From positions 1 through 64,000 of the forward strand of contig NZ_LR701637.1 in the NCBI RefSeq assembly GCF_902498805.1: a DNA stretch of 64,000 bases. The letters run 5' to 3'. The notes beneath the pieces are model-generated. The model saw only the letters and a list, made by a program, of their open reading frames with translations. It did no database searches and had not been told where the DNA came from. This document shows positions 43,320 through 52,899 of this stretch, one piece after another. Both the position numbers and the translations under genes were made by a program. Source of the DNA: Imperialibacter sp. EC-SDR9 (lineage in GTDB: Bacteria; Bacteroidota; Bacteroidia; Cytophagales; Cyclobacteriaceae). Position 1 is the stretch's first letter. Each line of letters opens with the position of its first letter.

Positions 43320-45177
43320 CCTCTTTCTATCACTGCTGCTTCTCACCTTGTGGGGAGCAAAGGCTCAGGTGCTCACGCCGTCCTGGGAAATCTCTCTCCC
43401 CGGCAAACTGAAATGGATGCAAATCAACGATTATGGCATCCTCATCGCTTCGTGCGACAATGGACTTTATGGCGTAAACCCTGAAAACGGCGACAAGCTG
43501 TGGGAAATCACCACCCTCACCAATGTGCCCGAGGCTAATTACCAGGTGATTGAAGGCACGCCACTGGTGTTGATTGCCGACAAGGGCGGCGACTCGCAAA
43601 CCCTGATCATCAATGGCCTGAATGGCAACCTGATTTTTGACTCGGCAAAAGAGGCCCTCGGGTCGATTATCAGCACCAAAGTGATTCCAGAGGCCGGAGG
43701 GGCAATGATTGCCTACAGCAACGACGGTGGTGATGGTATCACGATGTTTGACTATGTGAGTGGTGAGAAAAAATGGAACACCACTTTTGACAAAGCAAAG
43801 GGCAAGGATCTCCAGCCTCAGCCGATTATCGACAACGAGGGGAATATCATTTATGCCCTTGGGAAAGATCTTTACAAATTGAACGGTAGTACCGGTGCGA
43901 TCATTTGGCAGACGGACAACAAAAAGAACTATATCGACCTGTTTCTGCAACCCAACGCACAGGTGCTGTTTGCCGTGAGCGGCTCCCCCTCTTCTACTTT
44001 TTTTGAAGAAAACACCGGCAAGCAAATTGGCCTCGCCAGTGGGGCAGCCGGCAACTTCGCTGTGGATGCACTGGACCTGAGCAGTGGGAAGGAAATATGG
44101 AAAAACTCCGTGGACTATTCGAAGGCCAAATACAGCGGGGCGGCGTTGGGAGAAAAAGACTTTCTACTTTTTCAAACCTTCAGCTCCGGAAAAATAGACT
44201 ACGCTACCGGCGGCCACCTTTGGAAGAAGGAAAAGATGGGAACGGGCGGAGAGAAGAATGCCGGTGTGTTTGTGACCGACAAAGGCCTGGGCTATGCCAT
44301 GATGGACGCAGTGGGCAGAGCCTATATCAATTTTGTGAACGACGAAGGGGAGCCGATGTGGAAAAAACGACCGGTCATCAATGGGCGGCTAACTTACCAC
44401 AAACAATACGGCAACACCCTCTTCTTTATCAGCGAACAAGAAACCAATTTCCTTAACCTCGACGATGGCACTTTCCTGTGGAATGGCGACAAATATTTGT
44501 CGGCTGGCGAAGTACCCATCAGTGTGGTGCAGGACAATGACGGTAGCTTTGTGATGTACATCAAAGGCAAGCTGGTGCGGGTGATGCCCGACAAACAGGA
44601 TTGGACGGAAATCACCTCCAATTTTGCCTTCAGAGGGGAATTACCTACGGGCTTACAGCTATTGCCCAATGGCTACCTGCTCACGGGCAATCAAAATGCC
44701 ATGCTGATAAGCAAGAGCGGGAAGGTAGGCTACCACAAGTTTTATCCCGCTCCCGAGCAAAGTTTTGGTGCCAAACTGGCCCTGGGTGTGCTGGGCACCG
44801 GCACGGCTCTCACCAGCTTTGCCTATGGTGCTTCTTCTATCGGCTACGGGATGCAGGGAGCCCTCCAGGGCAACGATGCTTTCTCCAGAAAGGCCCAGAA
44901 GCAAATGACGGTGGCCACTTTTACCAGGGACGTGACCGGAGGCCTCGGAGCCATGGCCCGGGCCCGGTTTGGGGAGCAGGCAGGTACCGATACCTACAAG
45001 CTGATACTCACGAAAAAGGACCATAGCATCGGCTTTGTCAAGATCAATATTCTGACAGGGGAAGAGGAAGGACAAATTGTGACCAATGATCGCACCCCCG
45101 ATTTTTCGATCGATCCCATTGGCAAAAAGGTGTTTTTGAAGTCAGCCGATGACAGGGTGGCCTGTTACAACCTATAA
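43306..45177 (+). CDS. PQQ-type beta-propeller protein
   Basis: A 623-residue protein. ATG 43306 starts a signal peptide (MAYRCLFLSLLLLTLWGAKAQ); the frame upstream to 43120 is made of repeat DNA. The mature part has repeated PQQ-like propeller blades (DNGLYGVNPENGDKLWEITT; DYVSGEKKWNTTF; LYKLNGSTGAIIWQT; ALDLSSGKEIWKN; NLDDGTFLWNGD), about seven, then a C-terminal segment with a glycine-rich hydrophobic stretch (LGVLGTGTALTSFAYGASS) and a last blade (TGEEEGQI ... VACYNL). BamB-like propellers assist outer-membrane assembly; a similar helper role for the neighbouring barrel or giant protein is inferred. Confidence 0.8.
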   Translation: MAYRCLFLSLLLLTLWGAKAQVLTPSWEISLPGKLKWMQINDYGILIASCDNGLYGVNPENGDKLWEITTLTNVPEANYQVIEGTPLVLIADKGGDSQTLIINGLNGNLIFDSAKEALGSIISTKVIPEAGGAMIAYSNDGGDGITMFDYVSGEKKWNTTFDKAKGKDLQPQPIIDNEGNIIYALGKDLYKLNGSTGAIIWQTDNKKNYIDLFLQPNAQVLFAVSGSPSSTFFEENTGKQIGLASGAAGNFAVDALDLSSGKEIWKNSVDYSKAKYSGAALGEKDFLLFQTFSSGKIDYATGGHLWKKEKMGTGGEKNAGVFVTDKGLGYAMMDAVGRAYINFVNDEGEPMWKKRPVINGRLTYHKQYGNTLFFISEQETNFLNLDDGTFLWNGDKYLSAGEVPISVVQDNDGSFVMYIKGKLVRVMPDKQDWTEITSNFAFRGELPTGLQLLPNGYLLTGNQNAMLISKSGKVGYHKFYPAPEQSFGAKLALGVLGTGTALTSFAYGASSIGYGMQGALQGNDAFSRKAQKQMTVATFTRDVTGGLGAMARARFGEQAGTDTYKLILTKKDHSIGFVKINILTGEEEGQIVTNDRTPDFSIDPIGKKVFLKSADDRVACYNL

Positions 45178-45224
45178 AAGATGTAGTTGAAGTGAATAGA
45201 AGGGACAACATACCTGACCAGAGA

Positions 45225-48200
45225 ATGCGTACGACGAAGAAACGGCGATGGCTTTTGTTATTCGCCCCGCTGGTGCTTGTTGTGCACGGTGCTTTGGCTC
45301 AGGTGCAGCGCTACCCTGCCGATATCCAGCCCGTTTTACCGCCCCCCTATTCTGTTTATCTCAGCGATTACACGGCAGAGGGAAGCAACCGGCTCTCGGC
45401 CAATATCGTCTTCAATGACTTCAATGAGGCCTCCTGGACCTTTAAGCTGCGGTTGTCTATCGAAAGCATGGATGTGCGGCTGCGCACTAAAAAAGGCTTT
45501 ACTCCTGCCGCACCCATCACCGTTCAGCCGGGTGTACCCTATGTGTTCAGCGGATCCGACTGGGCGGAGTATTTCAACTTCAACAACCTCAATGTGAGTG
45601 GAAGGAATACGAGCCAAATTATTAACTCTGGAAGGTTGCCGGAAGGAATGTATTCTGTTTGCCTACAAGTCTTGGATTACAATACCGGTGAACTGCTGTC
45701 GCAGGAAAGTTGTGCCAATGTCTGGATACAACTGCTGGATCCACCAAGGCTGATTAGCCCAGCAGACAACGAGTTTCTCGACCCAGCCACTACCACTACT
45801 TTTCCTATCACCTGGCAGCTTTTTAATACAGCGAGTGCTAACAATACCATGGGTACTGATTTCCAACTGACTATGTGGGAGCTGACGGAGCCAGGCGCCA
45901 ACCCCCTCAGCGCTGTGCAAAACGGGCAGGCGCTACAGGTATTTCAAAGTGGTTTATTGCAGAATACCAACTACACCTATGGCCCGGCTGATCCGCTGCT
46001 AGAGGCAGGAAAGGCCTATGTATACAGAGTGCGGGCCATAGATGCAGACGGTAAAGACAGGTACAAAAACAATGGATACAGCGAGTTTAGGCTGCTATAC
46101 TATGGTTGGCCTACTGGTGGAAAAATTGAACTTACCAGCCCACCTTATGGTCATAGTTTTAGAAGGCAGATTCCGGCAGTAATCAAGTGGAATGCACTTA
46201 CATCGAGGGCGCCCGAGCAGGGGGTTAACTACGAAATTAATATCAAACCGCTATCTCCAGGCGAGTCTCCGGAAGATGCTCTCCGGGAAAACTCGCAATG
46301 GTACTACAAACTAATAAGTGAAAATCGCACCAACTATCCCAAATCAGAGCTTTTGCCCTACCCGGATATAGACTCAGGTTATGTTTGGCAGGTAAAAGGT
46401 TATACAAATGGGTTGGAGGTTGCCAAAAGTGATATCTCAGTTTTTTATGGGCCACCGTTGGTAGAAAGGTTTTATGCTGCTGGTCATCGAATTGAGGTAG
46501 ACAATATCACCAATAAGGACTTCGCCAGCTTTTCGGGGACGGGGAGATTACGTCTATCAAGAGAGGAAGTGTGGACTTCAATAGCCTTTGAAAATCTACA
46601 GTTACGTCAGTCGGGCTATTCGGCGTATTTGATCGGTGGAGAAATCAACATTGAAACCAGTCCTATTGCATTCGAACTTACGCCAGGCAATGAGGCAGAC
46701 GGTGAGGCTGCTTTTCTGGCAACCAATTACAAAATAACAAAGGATGGTTTGTTTGTCGAGGGGAGTTTCTCCTGGGAGCTACCATTTCCTTTGCTCTCAT
46801 CGGGCATTGGAAAAGTTAAATCGGAGAAGTTCGCTTCCGACTTTAACGATTTTCGGCTTTCAGGAGTAGCCAACCTCACCAACAGCAACTCCTTCGAGCT
46901 ACTGGATCCTCAGTTTTTCAAGCTTGACCTTTCTCCTACCAGCACCGTGGTGATCTTCGACAATCAGTATTGGTTTGGCTTTGATGGAACGCTGACTACC
47001 CCCTCAGCCAAATCAGTCACAGGGAGTAGTGCTACCTGGGCTTTTAATCAGGTTGACAATCTTAGGTTAATAGAGATATCAGACTCAACCAATACAGTTC
47101 CACTGAGAGTAATAGCGGGTACTGGCATGGAATTGCTTCCGGGAAAAAGTATCATTGACCTGGACGATGCCTCATCGCCAGGTAAGTTTGCCGGCGAGCC
47201 CTACTGGAAGGGTGTTTATATTGAACAGTCGACCCTGAAAATTGCTGAGGCAATGGATGGCGCAGGGCAGTTTGCACTCAGCAGTGAGCTCGGAAGCGTT
47301 ATTGATCTGAATACGTCCCCGAATAGCCTGGTTGGGGTCACCGGAGAGGGTTTTACCCTGAAGCATGATTTACAGTTCGATGTGGCCGGGGAATTCAATA
47401 CGTTTCCCGCCAACTTCACCCGGCTTACACTGGACATCAACAATCAGCAGGCCAATGAGGCTAGCAGGCTGGAGGGAAATTTTCTGGTGCCTTTTATTGA
47501 CACGACCACACCTTTTGAGTTCCGATCTCAATTGTACGATAGAGGGTTTCGGCCGGGAACCCTGGCCAACCTGAACAATAGAACGTTCAGGTTCAATCCG
47601 GAGGGAGGAGAGCTGGCGGTTGACCTAACAATCAAGCAAGGCCAGATGGCAGGCAACGATCACCTGCAACTTACGATGGATGTATCATGGCCTTCTGTTG
47701 GTGTAACCTTAACAGGAGTCAATAATTTCAATGTGTGGGGAGACTACAGGGTAGGCTTTTATGTGCCGGAAGGTGTTTTGGCGCTTACTAACCAGGCCAA
47801 TGCCACCTTTAGAGGGTATCCGGTGACGATCGATGCCCTTAGTGCGGGCCGAACGCAAAACTACTACGGCTTCGCTATTTCTGGAAAAGTGGTGATGGGT
47901 GAAGACGTAAGTGGCGACGACGGAGCACCTGCCTTCAACCTCTACTCGATGGTGCAAAATCCGGCGCTGGACATGAGCTACATGCCTGCTCCTACGCAGG
48001 GAGCATTCAACCTGGCATCGGCTCAAAATGGCCTTGATCAATTGGAAGAAGAACTGGCGGCCATGGAAGAGGACCTCACCCAAAAAGTGGAGCAGCAAAC
48101 GGAGGCACTAAAAGGGACGACTGTTGACTTGATTGCTTCTGCCTCAGTAAGCCTGGGTGGGCAGGCCCATGATTTAGAGGCCCTGGTAAATGTTCCTGAG

Positions 48201-50327
48201 GAACCTACAGCAATTGACTATGAATCAATCGCTGATCGCAAAGAGCGGTTGTTGGCGTATTTGGAGCTTTTCCGGGAGTTGGCTAACGACCCCACGGTTG
48301 TTGATGGCTTAATTGAACAGATTCAGAACAGCGAAGAGGATTTTGACAATATATCGGACATTGTAGCAGAGCTGAAGCGATTTGCCACCAATTTTGCCAT
48401 TGATCAGGTTGCTTCTCTGGGTGACGGCTTTTTGATGAAAGTAGAGCAGGCCACCAACAATATAAATGGCGTCATCATTGGGCAATCCAACCAGCTCACC
48501 AGCTCGGTGAAGCAGGAAGTGGATCAGGCAGTGACAGCCATTATTTCCACAGTTTCTTCAGATGTAATAGCAAGCATATCGCAAGATGCCCCCGATGCCG
48601 CCCTAGTCGTTGAACAGGTGGCAAATTCTACCAGAGAGGCAATAGTGAATGAACTGACCCTGGCGCTCAATGCGTCGGTCAATCAAAACATTGTGTCTCC
48701 GGTCACTTCGTTTGTGAGCAGTAATTTAAATGAACGGGCCAGGCGACTGGTGAGGCAAACAGCCGAAAACGTGGTGCTGGGAGCCCTCAATCAAGACCAG
48801 AACCCTTCTGAAATTATGGAGGGGGTTCTTAATGGGTTCGACGATGAACTCAAAGGCCTTGGAGATGAGCTGGGCGCTCAGGTCGACATGGACAAGATGC
48901 TGGAGGCTATCAAAAGTGTAGGGCAAGATTTGATAGCCAACATAAGCGCAGATCGAATTGTCAATCAAATCAAGAAGGGAGCACTGGAGGCGATTTCCGG
49001 AGCCGTGGCCAAAAAAGCTTCAGCTGCGGCCAACGAAATGGTCAATAATCTTCTTGGCGATGAGGTTGGCATTTCAATACCAGTCGACTTCGCTGCGGTG
49101 GGCGGGAAGCTCCTGTCGGGGGCTAATCCGAAGGATTTGCTTTTCGACCCAATTCCGATCAGTGTGCGCTCCCCGGCGCTTGATCTCAATGGAATTATTC
49201 ACTTTACAAAAGGACATGCCCAGTATGGTGACTCGTGGTCGGGTGATGTAGACGCCTTTGTGAAAGTGCCCAAGCCTTTCCAGATACAGCTCGCCTACCT
49301 GAGCGGAAGGAAAGACAATGTGAGCTTCTGGATGGCTGAGGTTGGAAATGGAGGTTCTCCACCTACTCCCGGGGAACCTGCCGACGCAGACAAAATAGGA
49401 CAACCGATGCAGCCTTCAACAATCAAAGAAGTGACTGATGAAATAGAACTCGGCGTAGTCAAAATAGTGGCTTTGCAAGGGAGGGTTTATCGCCACATGG
49501 CGGCCAATGGATTGGAAGGTATTGTGCCGGATGCAAACAACAACTATGGGGCTTACCTACACATGGTGGCTTTCGGGCCTCAAAATGGTAAAATGCTCCG
49601 GCTGGAAATCGATGCGCAAATGGACGTGGCTACCACGGGCGATTTTACGGTTGACTTCCTGGGCAATGGCCAGATGCTCAGCAGTGTGCCGCAAGTGGCA
49701 AGCATTGATCAAACAGCGGTGATCAAGGGCACCATCGCTTTAAAGTATAACTCGGCAGAACAACATTTCTTTGGCCACCTGGCCGCTTCTTTTGAAAAGC
49801 CGGGGGTGCTTTGTGCCCAGGGTAGCTTGCTGGTGGATGTGAAGCCCGGCGCCTGGAGAGTGGCTTTGGGCAGTCAGCAGGAGCGACTCAAGTTTATCCT
49901 GAACTGCGCCGGCTTCGGCCCCACCGGCTGGCTCGACCTCAACCAGAACACAGCCAATCTGGGGCTTGGGCTGGAATTCATGTTCCAGCCGAACCCTATT
50001 CATGTCGACATAGCGATTGTCGAATTTGACCTTGTCATCGAAGCCGGTGCAGCAGCTGGCGTGCAGGTAATTGCGCAATACAACCCCAGTTTCCAGTTGC
50101 AGGAAGCCGGACTTTGGCTGGAGTTATGGGCACAGATATATGCCCAGTATCAAAAGAAAGTTAGCGGCAAAACGGGCACTATCACTCTGGTGGACATTTA
50201 CCTGGCTGCCAATGCCAATATGAGATTCAACCCTGCTCCCAGCATTTTATATGGCAAGGTGAACGGCCACTTGCAAATACTGGTATTCAGCTTCGGGATT
50301 AATAAGGATTTTCAAATGAATTTGTAA
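45225..50327 (+). CDS. giant secreted protein with TANFOR-like N-terminus and helical island
   Basis: A 1700-residue protein. ATG 45225 gives the signal peptide (WLLLFAPLVLVVHGALAQ). Residues about 27-180 (PPPYSVYLSDYTAEGSNRLS ... LPEGMYSVCLQVLDYNTGEL) resemble the N-terminal TANFOR region of large Bacteroidota proteins, followed by FnIII-like domains (ISPADNEFLDPATTTTFPIT) and a long beta-rich stretch. Residues about 935-1275 form an alpha-helical island of amphipathic helices (QLEEELAAMEEDLTQKVEQQ; SSVKQEVDQAVTAIISTVSS). The end is beta-rich (GLGLEFMFQPNPIHVDIAIV) and stops at FQMNL. No T9SS signal is present. A part around residues 420-680 is homologous to the following split gene. Function unknown; probable secretion or surface-scaffold component. 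Confidence 0.8.
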   Translation: MRTTKKRRWLLLFAPLVLVVHGALAQVQRYPADIQPVLPPPYSVYLSDYTAEGSNRLSANIVFNDFNEASWTFKLRLSIESMDVRLRTKKGFTPAAPITVQPGVPYVFSGSDWAEYFNFNNLNVSGRNTSQIINSGRLPEGMYSVCLQVLDYNTGELLSQESCANVWIQLLDPPRLISPADNEFLDPATTTTFPITWQLFNTASANNTMGTDFQLTMWELTEPGANPLSAVQNGQALQVFQSGLLQNTNYTYGPADPLLEAGKAYVYRVRAIDADGKDRYKNNGYSEFRLLYYGWPTGGKIELTSPPYGHSFRRQIPAVIKWNALTSRAPEQGVNYEINIKPLSPGESPEDALRENSQWYYKLISENRTNYPKSELLPYPDIDSGYVWQVKGYTNGLEVAKSDISVFYGPPLVERFYAAGHRIEVDNITNKDFASFSGTGRLRLSREEVWTSIAFENLQLRQSGYSAYLIGGEINIETSPIAFELTPGNEADGEAAFLATNYKITKDGLFVEGSFSWELPFPLLSSGIGKVKSEKFASDFNDFRLSGVANLTNSNSFELLDPQFFKLDLSPTSTVVIFDNQYWFGFDGTLTTPSAKSVTGSSATWAFNQVDNLRLIEISDSTNTVPLRVIAGTGMELLPGKSIIDLDDASSPGKFAGEPYWKGVYIEQSTLKIAEAMDGAGQFALSSELGSVIDLNTSPNSLVGVTGEGFTLKHDLQFDVAGEFNTFPANFTRLTLDINNQQANEASRLEGNFLVPFIDTTTPFEFRSQLYDRGFRPGTLANLNNRTFRFNPEGGELAVDLTIKQGQMAGNDHLQLTMDVSWPSVGVTLTGVNNFNVWGDYRVGFYVPEGVLALTNQANATFRGYPVTIDALSAGRTQNYYGFAISGKVVMGEDVSGDDGAPAFNLYSMVQNPALDMSYMPAPTQGAFNLASAQNGLDQLEEELAAMEEDLTQKVEQQTEALKGTTVDLIASASVSLGGQAHDLEALVNVPEEPTAIDYESIADRKERLLAYLELFRELANDPTVVDGLIEQIQNSEEDFDNISDIVAELKRFATNFAIDQVASLGDGFLMKVEQATNNINGVIIGQSNQLTSSVKQEVDQAVTAIISTVSSDVIASISQDAPDAALVVEQVANSTREAIVNELTLALNASVNQNIVSPVTSFVSSNLNERARRLVRQTAENVVLGALNQDQNPSEIMEGVLNGFDDELKGLGDELGAQVDMDKMLEAIKSVGQDLIANISADRIVNQIKKGALEAISGAVAKKASAAANEMVNNLLGDEVGISIPVDFAAVGGKLLSGANPKDLLFDPIPISVRSPALDLNGIIHFTKGHAQYGDSWSGDVDAFVKVPKPFQIQLAYLSGRKDNVSFWMAEVGNGGSPPTPGEPADADKIGQPMQPSTIKEVTDEIELGVVKIVALQGRVYRHMAANGLEGIVPDANNNYGAYLHMVAFGPQNGKMLRLEIDAQMDVATTGDFTVDFLGNGQMLSSVPQVASIDQTAVIKGTIALKYNSAEQHFFGHLAASFEKPGVLCAQGSLLVDVKPGAWRVALGSQQERLKFILNCAGFGPTGWLDLNQNTANLGLGLEFMFQPNPIHVDIAIVEFDLVIEAGAAAGVQVIAQYNPSFQLQEAGLWLELWAQIYAQYQKKVSGKTGTITLVDIYLAANANMRFNPAPSILYGKVNGHLQILVFSFGINKDFQMNL

Positions 50328-50343
50328 CAATCAATCAGCATAG

Positions 50344-51276
50344 ATGAAAAGAATTCTACTAACTCTAATGATTATTGTCTCGGCTTTCTTTGGCTTTTCG
50401 CAGACAACAACAAACACCATTCAGCCAGTCTTTCCAGAGGAGGGCTATCGGTTTGGTTTTACTGAGATTGTAAGTGTTATGTGGGCTCCTTTTGAGCGAT
50501 TTATCGACACCGAAATGGACGTCTATTACACCATAACCGTGGTTAAGATCAACGAGGGGCAAACAAAAGAAGATGCGATTATCAATAATGAGCCTATATA
50601 TTTCAGGGAATTTACGATGCCGGCGGCGGCGAATGATATTAATATTGCGGAGAGGCTGGATGATTCTGGAAGCTTTCCCGTTAGTTCCAACATTGCGTGG
50701 CAAGTATCAGGAAAAGGGATAGAAGACGACGTCTTGTACTTTGATAACGGGCCAATAAGTACTTTTAAGACACGTTTGATTGCCTATCAAATTTCAGCGG
50801 CAGGTAACTATGTTAAATTAACTGACTCCAATGATGATTTGAACCACTTCTCGGGAAGCGGCTACTGGATATACTATCCAAAAACATATCCTAGCGGCGA
50901 GAAAATTGCTGACACACTTTACACATCATTTGACAATCTGCGTATCAATAATACCGGTGGCTCTTTCTATTTGGATAGTGGTAGGATTGAATTTAAGAGG
51001 CCAAACCTGGCCTCCGTTCCTTTCTTTTTTGACAGCAATGAGTCAAGGTTTGAATATGACGAGGTGGTTCTAGTAAGAGAGGGAGCTCGTATGATAGGAA
51101 GTTTCGAGACATTTTTACCACTCAAGGGATCGAATTACCCAATATTGTTAGAAAACGAACACAGTGAAATAGTGTTTGCAAATGATCTTTATGGAATGAT
51201 TCCTATTAAAGAGCAACTAATCAATTTACAAGACAATGATATTACATTAAAACTGTTCAGTAACTCCTTGATCTAA
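50344..51276 (+). CDS. N-terminal part of a split secreted protein
   Basis: A 310-residue ORF with a clear signal peptide (MKRILLTLMIIVSAFFGFSQ) and an FnIII-like first domain (IQPVFPEEGYRFGFTEIVSV). The middle (AAGNYVKLTDSNDDLNHFSG) parallels the giant 45225 product (AGHRIEVDNITNKDFASFSG). It ends at TAA 51274-51276. The next ORF (51295) is in the same frame, with no other stop between, and carries on the homology to the giant, so this is most simply the first half of an ~811-codon gene cut by one nonsense codon. It begins 17 bp after the giant gene in the same operon. Confidence 0.7.
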   Translation: MKRILLTLMIIVSAFFGFSQTTTNTIQPVFPEEGYRFGFTEIVSVMWAPFERFIDTEMDVYYTITVVKINEGQTKEDAIINNEPIYFREFTMPAAANDINIAERLDDSGSFPVSSNIAWQVSGKGIEDDVLYFDNGPISTFKTRLIAYQISAAGNYVKLTDSNDDLNHFSGSGYWIYYPKTYPSGEKIADTLYTSFDNLRINNTGGSFYLDSGRIEFKRPNLASVPFFFDSNESRFEYDEVVLVREGARMIGSFETFLPLKGSNYPILLENEHSEIVFANDLYGMIPIKEQLINLQDNDITLKLFSNSLI

Positions 51277-51294
51277 ATAAGTGAGGGTTCCTCT

Positions 51295-52779
51295 ATGGAT
51301 AAGAACAACTATCGGTTTGGTTTGGATGTAGGGCACAGTTTTCCCGACGTAATAAATTTGAAAAGTGGCGAGCCGTATTTCTTCAGAATTTCGGCAGGGA
51401 TGAATACTGCCTCTGACGATGAAAAGGTATTCTATGGAACTCTTAGCAATGAAAGCCTAATTGGTAATACCGACAGCCTTGAGTTCCTTCCAGGCAGCGG
51501 ATTAACGTTTCGGCCATGGGCGGGGATTCTGGATATGTCTGATAGTCAGAGTCCAGAGGGTATCGATGACCCAGCCTGGCACGGCGTTACTTTTAGCAAT
51601 ATCAGCCTCTACCATCCCGCTGCTTTTGGAGACCTACAGTTCATAAACCAACCGTCTCGCCGTAATTATGATAAAAGCATCGGCTTCTCTATTGGTCCAT
51701 TGGGATATTCAACCACTTTGACCATCCCCTTCGGCCCTGGGCCTTTCGGTGAACAAGAGCACCTGACAATACTTAATGGGGATACGATCATTTTGAGCAA
51801 AGCCTATTATGATGTAAAAAATAACGAAATTATTAGTGCTTATGTGGAGGGTGAAGGAAGGGTTCCATTTTTCAACCCGAACAACGAAATCTACGGATTC
51901 AAATACTTTTTTACCGAAGGTGGCTGGGGCAAAAAGACCACTTTCTCCATCAACGAATTTGAGTTTCTTAATGCTCCTTCTGCAATTGGCCAGCCAGTTG
52001 AAACTCGTGCCCACCACGTGGTTCTCCAATGGCCAGAAGTGGAGGGAGCCACATCCTACATTGTCAGTGTGTCGCAAGACTATTTTCAAAATACCTTGGA
52101 GAACTTTGCAGCGGTAGAGGTAACTGAGCCAACGCTTCTGGTCGACAGCCTCGAAGCCGACACCACCTACCAGTACTCCGTAAAACCAATTGTGCCTGGT
52201 TTTGAAAACTACTATGCTTATCCCGTGGAGTTCTCCACTGCCATCGAAGTACCGTTGGCTCCAAACGGCTTTCGGCTTAAAAAGGAAGCAGCAACAATTC
52301 ACTTATTTTGGGTTGATAGCCAAACCGAGGAGGGCTATATTATTGAGCGGATCACAGCTGACGGCGAAACATTTACGGTGGTTGATTCGGTCTCACAAGA
52401 CACAACTACATTCTCTGAACCTGTCGACTTTTCACTGGATCCTATTGCTTACCGTATTGCCGCCTACAATGCTGGAGGGCAGAGCCCTTACTCGTTCGTT
52501 GCATCGATAAAGACAGGTATCCAGAGTGAGGATTTGAAAAAGTTGGGGATAACAATATTTCCCAACCCATCCAGTGATATAGTTGTTATCAATTCCCCAA
52601 AAGCTCTTCGTGCGATTTCAATAAAAAATTTGAATGGGCAGTCCATTTACAAGACAGAGTTGAGCCAGTCAACGAACGATTTTGAACTGAATATTCAAAA
52701 GTACCGACAGGGATTGTACGTTATAGTGATACAGCTAAAAGATGGAACAATTGGAACAGGTAGGTTTATCAAGGAATAG
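51295..52779 (+). CDS. C-terminal part of the split gene, with T9SS type-A sorting domain
   Basis: A 494-residue ORF without signal peptide, in frame with 50344-51276. The segment GILDMSDSQSPEGIDDPAWH parallels SIIDLDDASSPGKFAGEPYW in the 45225 giant. Two FnIII domains follow (about 235-320 and 325-405), then a Por-type A sorting domain (about 415-494: ITIFPNPSSDIVVI, ISIKNLNGQSIYKTE, GLYVIVIQLKDGTIGTGRFI). A T9SS signal is only useful on a Sec-exported protein, so without the first half this ORF could not be exported. ATG 51295 has a weak GAGGG nine bases before it, so internal initiation cannot be excluded. Confidence 0.72.
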   Translation: MDKNNYRFGLDVGHSFPDVINLKSGEPYFFRISAGMNTASDDEKVFYGTLSNESLIGNTDSLEFLPGSGLTFRPWAGILDMSDSQSPEGIDDPAWHGVTFSNISLYHPAAFGDLQFINQPSRRNYDKSIGFSIGPLGYSTTLTIPFGPGPFGEQEHLTILNGDTIILSKAYYDVKNNEIISAYVEGEGRVPFFNPNNEIYGFKYFFTEGGWGKKTTFSINEFEFLNAPSAIGQPVETRAHHVVLQWPEVEGATSYIVSVSQDYFQNTLENFAAVEVTEPTLLVDSLEADTTYQYSVKPIVPGFENYYAYPVEFSTAIEVPLAPNGFRLKKEAATIHLFWVDSQTEEGYIIERITADGETFTVVDSVSQDTTTFSEPVDFSLDPIAYRIAAYNAGGQSPYSFVASIKTGIQSEDLKKLGITIFPNPSSDIVVINSPKALRAISIKNLNGQSIYKTELSQSTNDFELNIQKYRQGLYVIVIQLKDGTIGTGRFIKE

Positions 52780-52899
52780 CGGAGAGCATTAGTAGTTAGT
52801 ATCAAGGCTAAACACGTTCAGGTGAGTCATGTTACATTGCGAGTGGGGTAACACCTTCACAACTTGGTGTCAAATAAAGTAAATATAACAAGCATGCAG

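Noticed and set aside
51274-51276. Selenocysteine or other recoding at the split-gene stop
   Set aside because: The codon is TAA, not TGA, and no downstream structure was recognised; a nonsense change is simpler.
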